From: Symbiodinium natans
Lineage: Eukaryota; Sar; Dinophyceae; Suessiales; Symbiodiniaceae
Direction: 5' to 3'
Assembly (NCBI GenBank): GCA_905221605.1
Contig: CAJNDS010002159.1
Location: forward strand, 186,001-250,000
Length of the DNA: 64,000 nt
The position numbers and the translations under genes were made by a program. Below are positions 50,657 through 58,699 of this stretch, in pieces. The first letter of the stretch is position 1; every line of letters starts with the position of its first letter. The notes below the pieces were generated by a model. The model ran no database searches. It saw nothing but the letters and a program-made list of their open reading frames with translations, and had not been told where the DNA came from.

Positions 50657-53600
50657 GCTCTGAGGCGCAGGTCCACGTGACTGATGATAAAGATGTAGCA
50701 CAGCTTGGTGAGGAGCTTGTGCTCTCTTCTTCCGATGATGAGATCCCTGAAGGGGAGTCATCACCGAAACATGTCCCGTGCTCGGCCTCAGTTCCGCCTC
50801 AGCCGCTTTCCAGCAACCCCGAAGCTTTTGCGTCTCAGCTGCTCAAGAAGCCGTGGCTTGAGGCGAGCGATGTTTTGCAGCTTTTTGAGATGTTGCCAAT
50901 GGCCGCGCCCCAGCGTGGAACTGAGGGCAAGGCCTTTGCTACCGGAGCGTTCGCTCGGGTCAAGGTTGGGTTGCGTACTAATGTTGCTGTTTTCCCTCAG
51001 GCGTCCCGCGTCTTTGCATCGTTCGTGCGCCAATCTGCCCCAGGGCATAAGTTCACTTCAGTTGTGGTTTTTGAAGGGGTTCGCACTAAACCCCACCGTG
51101 ATCAGCAGAATTCTTGTGTGCCCAATTTGGTGGTTCCTTTGTCGAGTTTCGAGAAGGGTGAAATTTGGGTGGCCACTGACTCTGGCACTGTCTCTCGACA
51201 GGTCAATGGCCAGCAGCAGAAGGGAGTTCTCTTGCCCGTGGGAGCCGGGCCCGTGCTCTTTGATGCGCGTCGCGCTCTGCATCTCACTGAGCCTTGGAAA
51301 GGCCGCCGTGTGGTCTTAGTGGCCTTTTCTATCGGTGCATTTTCGAGGCTGTCCGCCGAGGCTTCTGCCCGCTTGTCTGCCCTGCAGTTTAACTTGCCAG
51401 ACCAGCCCGATGCTGTTGCGTTCCAAGAGCGCCCGCAATTGCCGGTGCGTCTTCCCTGGCCGCCTCGATTGCCCATCCTTGCATCTGTGCCTTCGGTTCC
51501 CGACATTCCTAAGCCGACTGCTGGTGAGCCCTTGTTCTTAGAGCTATGTGCTGGTACTGCCATGTTGTCGCGCTGCTTTCATGAGGTCGGCGTCCCGGTC
51601 ATGCCCATTGACCACCAACACAATCGGCACCTTCCGTTGGCTAAGGTGTGTAACCTCAGCCTCACTGAGGATTCGACCTGGGACTTCCTAAGACACTTGA
51701 TTGACACTTGCGACATCCTGTTTGTGCATGCCGCTCCACCGTGCGGCACATGCTCTATGGCCCGGCATATCCGGCGCAAGGGGGTGTCTGCTGGCCCTCT
51801 TCGTTCAGAGCAGTTCCCTATGGGTTTGCCGTCCCTGACCGGCGTCGACCGGGCAAAGGTCGAGGCAGCCAACCAGATTTACACTAAGCTGGGTCTTTTC
51901 CTGCAGGACTTGGGTCGTCGTGCTATTCCTTGGTCTGTCGAGAATCCTGAGTCGAGTATGCTCTGGCAGCTGCCCTGTTTTCAGCCCTTGGTGAAGGACA
52001 ACCATGTCTTCTCCTTCGACATGTGTTGTTATGGGGGGTCCCGTCTGACCCACAGGTCTTTGCTCACTTCGTGCTTTGGGCTACGCCATTTTCGCCAGCG
52101 GTGTTCCGGGGGGCATGAACATTTGCCGTGGACACCAAAGGTTGCCCCAGGTGGAAAGGTGCACTTCCCTACGGCAGACGAGGCGGCATATCCGCGCCCG
52201 TTCTGCGTGCAATTTGTGGCGCTCGTTTTCCGCCACCTTGGGCGGCCCCTGCCTGCCGCGCCTGCCCCCCAGGTGTCAGCCCAGGCGTCTGCCTCTTCAG
52301 CTCGCCAGCCCCGTGGGCGTCGTATTCCTCCTGTCATGCCTGAGTTCAAGCGTGTGCTCGTGTATCAGGTTGCTGCGTTGCCCCAGGTGGATCACAAGCG
52401 TCGCTTGCTGAAACCTTTGCGGGATGCCCCGGCGGGCTCCAAGCTTATCTCCTCGACGTCGTTGCTCTCTGAAGTGGGGTTGAGTAGCGCCTCGGAGACA
52501 ACGGTTCAGGCAGATGCCCTAGTCGTCGATTCGAACTCGTCTGAGTCAGGTGACACTGTGTCTCCAGTGGGTCCGGATGACCAGGCCAGTGCGTGTTTTG
52601 AAGTGTCGCTGGGTGTGTATGCTTCCCCCGAAGAATTTGTGGAAGAATGCCTGAACGTTGAGCATCCCTTTGATCAGCTGCATGCTGCGCCTGATGTGCT
52701 CAAACAGTGCCTTTTTGACATGCTGACCAAAGGGCCTGCTTGGGTAGTGGATCGTAGGGCGAAGCTGCTCAAGAAGTGGACCCAGTGGGCTCGCGACCTT
52801 GAGGCCGAGGAAGCTGGCCTTCGCAAGTCGTTAGACCCTGAGGTTGCAAAGGTGTTACAAGGCAAAAGGCTCCTGTTTCTTGAGAAGATTGCGTCGTCAA
52901 TCGGCTGGGTTGACATGGGCGTTTTCGCTGAGCTTAGGAAGGGCTTTGATTTGGTGGGGCATGCAAAGCACACGGGAGTTTTCGCGCTTGAGCCCAGGCC
53001 TCCGAAGCTTCCTAAGGATGACTTTCTTGCTGCCACAAAATTTCTTAGGCCAGCCCTACTGGGTAAGGTAAAATCGTCGTCCGTGGATCGCAATGCGCGT
53101 GAGCTGTGGGAAAAGACGATGCAGGAGGTGGAGAGTGGTATGTTGGAGGGACCTCTGTCGTCGCAGCAGCTGGACGATAGGCATCCCTCTGGCTGGTTGC
53201 CCACTCGGCGTTTCGGGGTGGAGCAGACTTCTGCTGCCGGGCGCAAGCTGCGGCCTGTTGATGATTTCACCGAGAACAAGGTGAATCTTGCCTTTGGGTC
53301 TATGGATAAGTTGGACTTGAATGCGCTTGATCAACTTATCTGCACCTGCCGCATTTGGGCAAGGGCCATGTGTGGGGGGCATGATTGTGAGCTCGTGCTT
53401 TCCTCGGGGCTTGTGCTCAAGGGCCGTGTGCATCCTGGTTGGAAGAAGGCAGGGCATCAGCCGCTTCTGACCACGCTTGATCTTCGAGCTGCCTACAAGC
53501 AGTTCGCAGTGTCGGCCGACTCGCGAGCTTGGGCAGTTATCGCTTTGCTTAACCCTGATACGCTGGTGCCGGGCCTTTTCGAGTCGAAGGCGTTGCCTTT

Positions 53601-54675
53601 TGGCAGCGCGGCCTCGGTGCTGCATTTCAACCGTCTCTCGAGATTGTTGTGGAGGTTGGGGGTTGAGCTTTTGATCCCATGGGGAAACTTTTTCGACGAC
53701 TTCCCTGCAATGTCACCGAGTGCCATTTCAGACAATACCATGAGTACAATGACTGCCTTGTGTTCCCTTCTCGGGTTCGCCTTTGCTGACGACAAGCTTA
53801 GCCCCTTCCAGCCTGCTGCCACCATGTTGGGGGTTGAGGTTGATTGTTCAAGGTGTGATGAGGGTTTGGTGCTCGTAAGGAACAAGCCTGGTCGTGCTGA
53901 GGAACTCGTCGTGTCTCTTGAAGAGTTTCTGCGCGAGGGAGTGATCTCTCGAAAGCGTTACCTCAGTCTCATGGGTCGGCTCCACTACACTGATTCATAC
54001 ATACTTGGCAAGTCGGGCCGTTTGATCATGGCGGACATTCGCTCGTGGGCAAAGGGGCATTGTTCCGATGAATTGGTCTTGGACGATGCAGCACGGGAAT
54101 CGCTGCGTCTGTTCATTGCGCGTCTCCGTGCTTGTGAGCCTCGCCAGGTGCCTTGTGGAGTGGCAAGCCATGTTGTGCACGTCTTCACGGATGGCGCCAG
54201 TGAGGGTGAGGTGCACTCGATTGGTGGGGTCCTTGTAGTGCAAGGTAGGCTGCATTCGTGCTTTGGGTCACTTGTTCCCGATCACTTGATCAGCAAATGG
54301 ACCTCCACGATGCGACACATTATCGGGCCGGTTGAATCATATGCAGTTGCCGTGGCAAGGCGAGTCTGGCACCAGTTCATTGCTTCGCAGCGCGCTTTGT
54401 TTGTCATCGATAATGTGCAGGCACAAGACTCCTACATAAAGGGCACCTCTGCCAACCCTCACGTGCGGGAAATCCTCCTTTCTTTCGAGGAGTCGGAGAA
54501 GCTTTCCCCTTCCTGGACGTGGTTCGCCCGTGTGGCGAGTCCAAGCAATGTCGCAGACGAGCCGTCACGTGCTGCCTTCGAGTTTCTGCATAAGGCTCAA
54601 TGTCGCAGGGTCACTCCCTCGTGTCCCATAAGTGGTTTTGACCTTGTGGATCTTGGCGCCCTTGAAAAATTTTGA
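50653..54675 (+). CDS. pol: Pol: oxygenase-like, C5-methyltransferase-like, reverse transcriptase, RNase H
   Basis: Residues are numbered from GTG 50677. Positions 80-220: a 2-oxoglutarate/Fe(II)-oxygenase-like pattern with H140-x-D142 (KPHRDQQN), NLVVPLSSFEKGEIWV, H202 (ALHLTEPW) and R210/R211 (GRRVVLVAFS). Positions 285-470: methyltransferase-like, motif I ELCAGTAMLSRCF (289), APPC with Cys 356, and ENPESS (422). Positions 850-1060: reverse transcriptase, LRPVDDF, D935 in TLDLRAAYKQF, LPFGSAASV, FFDD box with D1007/D1008. Positions 1165-1300: RNase H with D1172 (FTDGAS), E1220, D1245 (VIDNVQ) and D1294 (NVADEPSR, typical of DIRS-type RNase H). No early ATG is present; expression is probably by readthrough from gag. 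Reverse transcriptase and RNase H are sure, the methyltransferase call is good, and the oxygenase call is tentative. Confidence 0.85.
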   Translation, partial: LGSEAQVHVTDDKDVAQLGEELVLSSSDDEIPEGESSPKHVPCSASVPPQPLSSNPEAFASQLLKKPWLEASDVLQLFEMLPMAAPQRGTEGKAFATGAFARVKVGLRTNVAVFPQASRVFASFVRQSAPGHKFTSVVVFEGVRTKPHRDQQNSCVPNLVVPLSSFEKGEIWVATDSGTVSRQVNGQQQKGVLLPVGAGPVLFDARRALHLTEPWKGRRVVLVAFSIGAFSRLSAEASARLSALQFNLPDQPDAVAFQERPQLPVRLPWPPRLPILASVPSVPDIPKPTAGEPLFLELCAGTAMLSRCFHEVGVPVMPIDHQHNRHLPLAKVCNLSLTEDSTWDFLRHLIDTCDILFVHAAPPCGTCSMARHIRRKGVSAGPLRSEQFPMGLPSLTGVDRAKVEAANQIYTKLGLFLQDLGRRAIPWSVENPESSMLWQLPCFQPLVKDNHVFSFDMCCYGGSRLTHRSLLTSCFGLRHFRQRCSGGHEHLPWTPKVAPGGKVHFPTADEAAYPRPFCVQFVALVFRHLGRPLPAAPAPQVSAQASASSARQPRGRRIPPVMPEFKRVLVYQVAALPQVDHKRRLLKPLRDAPAGSKLISSTSLLSEVGLSSASETTVQADALVVDSNSSESGDTVSPVGPDDQASACFEVSLGVYASPEEFVEECLNVEHPFDQLHAAPDVLKQCLFDMLTKGPAWVVDRRAKLLKKWTQWARDLEAEEAGLRKSLDPEVAKVLQGKRLLFLEKIASSIGWVDMGVFAELRKGFDLVGHAKHTGVFALEPRPPKLPKDDFLAATKFLRPALLGKVKSSSVDRNARELWEKTMQEVESGMLEGPLSSQQLDDRHPSGWLPTRRFGVEQTSAAGRKLRPVDDFTENKVNLAFGSMDKLDLNALDQLICTCRIWARAMCGGHDCELVLSSGLVLKGRVHPGWKKAGHQPLLTTLDLRAAYKQFAVSADSRAWAVIALLNPDTLVPGLFESKALPFGSAASVLHFNRLSRLLWRLGVELLIPWGNFFDDFPAMSPSAISDNTMSTMTALCSLLGFAFADDKLSPFQPAATMLGVEVDCSRCDEGLVLVRNKPGRAEELVVSLEEFLREGVISRKRYLSLMGRLHYTDSYILGKSGRLIMADIRSWAKGHCSDELVLDDAARESLRLFIARLRACEPRQVPCGVASHVVHVFTDGASEGEVHSIGGVLVVQGRLHSCFGSLVPDHLISKWTSTMRHIIGPVESYAVAVARRVWHQFIASQRALFVIDNVQAQDSYIKGTSANPHVREILLSFEESEKLSPSWTWFARVASPSNVADEPSRAAFEFLHKAQCRRVTPSCPISGFDLVDLGALEKF

Positions 54676-54684
54676 AAGTGGGGT

Positions 54685-54863
54685 GAAGGGGGCGGACGCC
54701 AGATCCGTTTCGCCCCATGCGACAAAAAGAGTGCATCCGAGCTTTCAGGCATGTGGGATCCGTTGCTTTGCGATTGCACCTTCATGTGAGTGCTGAGCTT
54801 TGCAATTCCCTTTCAAGACCTCTTAGAGTTTTCTTGGTGGTTTGAAAATCCTTTTATGAAAAG
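54685..54863 (+). repeat. Split direct repeat B1
   Basis: It starts GAAGGGGGCGGACGCCAG about ten bases after the pol stop and ends TTTTATGAAAAG. It is identical to 55369-55547 at an offset of 684. Confidence 0.97.
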
Positions 54864-55159
54864 GGATTCAGTAGAAAGCAAGCGCATCTACGATCCCTTT
54901 TTCATTTTAGGACAGCGAGGGTACGAGCGTTTTCAAACTGAGATTTTCTTGGACATATGCCGTTGGTCACCTGTGCAAGCTTTGAGGGCACAATGCATCA
55001 CTGCCTGTGCGCGTGAGTGTGATTGATGTGCAATGCAGTTTTGTGGGTCACGTTTTGCTTGACTTGCGTTTTCCTTCATGTGCAAAAATTTTCTTGAACG
55101 GGTTGCCATCCCGGCTTGCAACGCAGTGCTCAAGTGTGAGCGCCACAGAGAAAATTTTA
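54863..55159 (+). repeat. Split direct repeat A2
   Basis: It is identical to A1 (46528-46824) and directly abuts B1. Confidence 0.97.
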
Positions 55160-55368
55160 CCCACCCACCACTCCCTGCTCTGGCCCGAGTGCCATGAGCA
55201 GTTGTGTGCACTGCCGTGCTTTGACCTGCTTGACAGACTCTTCAGTCTCGGCCCTGCCGGGCTCGTTGGTTTCACATCGAATCCGTAGAAGCTGTAGCCA
55301 CAGCTCCGTAGGCAGTAGCCCGTAGCTGGCGTGCGTGCTACTCTCCCACCCGCCTCACCCACGCCCCC

Positions 55369-55547
55369 GAAGGGGGCGGACGCCAGATCCGTTTCGCCCC
55401 ATGCGACAAAAAGAGTGCATCCGAGCTTTCAGGCATGTGGGATCCGTTGCTTTGCGATTGCACCTTCATGTGAGTGCTGAGCTTTGCAATTCCCTTTCAA
55501 GACCTCTTAGAGTTTTCTTGGTGGTTTGAAAATCCTTTTATGAAAAG
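55369..55547 (+). repeat. Split direct repeat B2 (right end)
   Basis: It is identical to B1 and is preceded by CGCCCCC-GAA-GGGGGCG, a strong hairpin at its left edge that B1 lacks. A unique 209-bp segment (55160-55368) separates A2 from B2. Confidence 0.97.
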
Positions 55548-55636
55548 AGTTTGTTTTGTGGCTGTGGAGAACACGTGGCAGAGCAGAGTTTTCACCTGTG
55601 TGTAAAGAGTTTCACTGACGAAGCCTCCGGCTTATG

Positions 55637-56655
55637 ACTTTGGCTCAAGTCGTGAGAAAAAGAGGGTTCAGCGCGCTGCTGCTGTGTTTTCACATTCTCG
55701 CCGGTCGTACATATCAGCTGCCCACGTGCCCTGCGACCAAATATGCGGTGGATCCCCAAGGACTTCCCAAGTCCACGGACAGGCATTGCAGGAGGCCTTG
55801 CAGGCCTGGACGAAGGCTGCCAGGCACACGAATCTGGAAACCGCCAGGTCAGCGCAGCAACCTGGCTATCATGCGTTTGTCCGGATTTCGCTTCAAGGCT
55901 CGCAAACACTTAGGCACCGCCAGTAGGCCAATGTCCACCTGTCACTTCCTTGATGCCATTCGGCAGGCCCTTGCTGCCTCCGTTGCAAGCCAGGACATTG
56001 AACACTTCTGGTGCGTCTACAATTTGGAGTGGTGGACACAACCGCAAGGGTTGCGGTTTTCCTCCGGTGTGCTGCCTTTGGAGAGCCTCCTTGCGCCGCC
56101 TACAATCTTGAAGCCCTCTGCAGCTACGCCACAGGCCCCCTCGGAGGTGTGTTGCATCTCTTCCTGACACTGAGGAGGCTTCGCCTGCACCTATTGCAGA
56201 GTCACCTGAGGCGGCAGACGAGTTCGAAGCTCAAGTGCATGATTGGCGCTTTTCGGAGCTGCGTACTACTGACCTTGTGGCCTTGCGAGAAGTGGATGTC
56301 TCCACCCCTTTTCGATTACCAGCCCTCGAGGCAAGGACTTAGTACAACGCCGAACAGACATGGGCCCCAACAAGGTCGGCCTGCTTGGTATGATGCTGCC
56401 ACCGCCCATTGGGCAGCCCTTAAGGAGCTTACCCGATCCAAGCATCCAACCAAGCAACGCCTCAACAGCTTCTGGTATAAAATGTACTGCCACGGCAACC
56501 CCAAAGAGCCTGAGCCCTCGGCCCTTGCAACTGCCCTCTCCACCTTTCCCTTCCAGTCCCTGAAGAAGGTGCTGTGCAGTATTGAAATTGGCAAGTTCAG
56601 AAGGCCATTCGGACGATGTGGCGTTCAGCTAAAGCCTCAATGGCACGGCATGTAG
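55637..56655 (+). pseudogene. Decayed retroposed gene with spliced-leader-like start
   Basis: CTTTGGCTCAAG at 55637-55648 matches the 3' end of the dinoflagellate spliced leader. Downstream, protein-like text appears in successive frames: CHFLDAIRQALAASVASQDI (about 55940-56000), ASPAPIAESPEAADEFEAQV then HDWRFSELRTTDLVALREVD (about 56180-56300), and RPAWYDAATAHWAALKELTR then LNSFWYKMYCHGNPKEPEPS (about 56380-56520). The frame changes without splice sites, so this looks like an intronless cDNA copy that has decayed. No family recognised. Confidence 0.45.
55659..55695 (+). repeat. 37-nt motif shared with 26942-26978
   Basis: See the partner entry. Here it lies 10 bases after the spliced-leader-like relic. 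Confidence 0.85.
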
Positions 56656-56880
56656 GAGTACCCATCCCGACTGGCATCCCAGCGTGGGGGTCGATGAGAA
56701 GGAGTTGAAGCAAGCCTGTCTGTTGCCCCGCAATACCGCCGCCGCTGATCCGCCAACAGCTGTTGAGGGAGTCAGCATGAAGGCCAAAAAATCAGGTAAG
56801 CGTGCTGAAACGCCCTCTACACGGTATCGTCCGCGACACTCTGATTGGGAGGGTCCATGGCAATGAAGTGCTGCGGGCCG

Positions 56881-57575
56881 GAGTAAGGGTTTGACTGCTG
56901 TCTGGTAGTCTTTCCCCTCTGAATCGGTAGCTGTAGCTACTCGCAGGTTTCCTCCCTGGGAAACTAGGAGGGCTCTGCTGACTGCGGCCCCAGGTTCTAC
57001 TTGGATATGTGGCCGGACTGAGCACAGTTGTGCGCCTGGGTGTTGGGAACTCTGGGTCGGTCTTTCAATAATCGAACCGCAATTTGTGTTGGCTGTTGCT
57101 CGGGGTTGCTCCACTGGCTGACCACCATGGGGTGCCCTGGGCTGGTCTTGCATCCGCTGTTCTTGCTGTCAAGTCCCCACTGGCTGACCACCATGGGGCG
57201 CGCGCTGGCCTTTCCTCTTGCTGCAGGCTAGAGTAAGGGTTTGACTGCTGTCTGGTAGTCTTTCCCCTCGGAATCGGTAGCTGTTGCTACTCGCAGGCTT
57301 CCTCCCTGGGAAACTTGGAGGGCTCTGCTGACTGCGGCCCCAGGTTCTACTTGGGTATGTAGTCGGACTGGGCACAGTTGTGCGCCTGGGTGTTGGGAAC
57401 TTTGGGTCGGGCTTCAATAATAGAGCTGCAAGTTGTGTTGGCTGTTGCTCGGGGCTGCTCCACTGGCTGACCACCATGGGGTGCCCTGGGCTGGTCTTGC
57501 ATCCGCTGTTCTTGCTAACAAGTCCCCACTGGCTGACCACCATGGGGCGCGTGCTGGCCTTGCCTCTCCTCTGGG
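56881..57575 (+). repeat. Two-copy 350-bp tandem repeat
   Basis: The repeat starting GAGTAAGGGTTTGACTGCTG begins at 56881 and again at 57231, with about 95% identity. Each copy itself contains the 22-nt-scale sequence CACTGGCTGACCACCATGGG twice, 60-65 bases apart. No coding signal is convincing. Confidence 0.9.
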
Positions 57576-57882
57576 AAAGTTGGCCACTTGTACCTTCCCT
57601 TTTCGCTACTGTGTGCCTGGTACCTGACCGTGTTGGTCGGTAACTTCGCTGTCCTTCTTCGATTTACAGCTTTCCGTGCTGACCTTCGTTGCACCAGTGG
57701 CTTCATGATGGTGGTTTTGATGATCTGGCAAACTCTCGCATTTTGCGACTCCCCCGCATGCTCTGCGCTGCTTGATTACACCTGGATTTCTGCGACGACT
57801 TCGAGTACTGAGCGCGGACGTTTGGCGCTTTGGTTTTGGCGGGTTGCTGCGGGTTTTGGTGGTTGTGTTTTGTGGTGGTTTT

Positions 57883-57883
<1 letters not shown>

Positions 57884-57947
<64 letters not shown>
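57884..57947 (+). repeat. (TG)n microsatellite
   Basis: This is about 32 uninterrupted TG units, and the open frames across it are artefacts. Confidence 0.98.
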
Positions 57948-57954
<7 letters not shown>

Positions 57955-58479
57955 GGTTTTCGCGCCTGCCTCTAATTAGTGTTGAGACCCGCAAGAACGG
58001 CCTACTGCGCTGCTGATGTAGTAAAGAGGCGTCGGTTCAAAAAAAAAGCTTCCGACAGCAAACGTGCAATCTCAATATGGCCGTTTTGATTGTGCCTACA
58101 ACAGCAATTGCACAATCTCAACGCGGCCTCAATCGATGCTCTCACAATGGCCGTGCTGCCATCCAAACAACCGCGCCCATCTTTGTCAGCACTCTCAAGG
58201 TGGCGTGCGAAGAGCCATGTTTGATTCAGAGCCCCATGGACAGGGTTAACTATTGCTGCCTTCTGTATCGACAGCACTGGCAAAAGCTGATACCAACCAA
58301 CCAAAAGTCAAGTTCCTGCTTCGAAAGACTTCCTTTCCATCCCGAGACACCTTGCACCCAAGAGAATGTAATGAGTTTCGGCGCCACAAGTGATTTGCAA
58401 AGAAATCAAAAGTTTCAAAACTCGCTGACTTTTCAATTTGTCTGGTTGTGTGGTTGTTGTTTACTGGTGTTGCTTGTGG

Positions 58480-58640
58480 TTGGTGGTGTGTTTGTCAGTC
58501 GTGTCACCATGGACAGTAGCAGTGGCAATGGTGTCGACCCAGTAGTTGCAGAAGGGAGTTGTAGGAGGAGCAGTGGTTGTTGTAGCAGTATAAGAAGCAG
58601 TAGTAGCAGCAGCAGCTGTTCGTCAGTGGAAGTTAGCAGT
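58480..58640 (-). repeat. Inverted relative of the 26.1-26.2 kb repeat flank
   Basis: GTGTCACCATGGACAGTAGC then GAAGGGAGTTGTAGGAGGAG here resembles the reverse complement of 26131-26226 (GTCACCATTGACAGTAGTAG then GAAGGGGGTGGTAGGAGG). It is likewise followed by short GTA/GCA trinucleotide runs. This suggests a dispersed element that seeds trinucleotide tracts. Confidence 0.6.
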
Positions 58641-58699
58641 CGTAATAGTGGTCGTACCGCAGTCGAAGTCATCGTCGAAAATAGGAGTCTGGAGTTTCA

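Larger units (their letters stand above)
46528..55547 (+). mobile_element. Complete tyrosine-recombinase (DIRS/Ngaro-like) retroelement, about 9.0 kb
   Basis: Split direct repeats are arranged A1 (46528-46824), internal ORFs, B1 (54685-54863), A2 (54863-55159), B2 (55369-55547). A1/A2 are identical over 297 bp and B1/B2 over 179 bp. B1 and A2 abut at AAAAG|GG. This A1-B1-A2-B2 layout is the hallmark of Ngaro/PAT-type elements, which integrate through a circular intermediate. The three ORFs are tyrosine recombinase, Gag and pol. The order differs from the usual gag-pol-recombinase. Identical repeats and open ORFs mean a recent, possibly active insertion. Confidence 0.9.

Noticed and set aside
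57588-58016. Cys-Val repeat proteins over the TG tract
   Set aside because: Microsatellite artefact.
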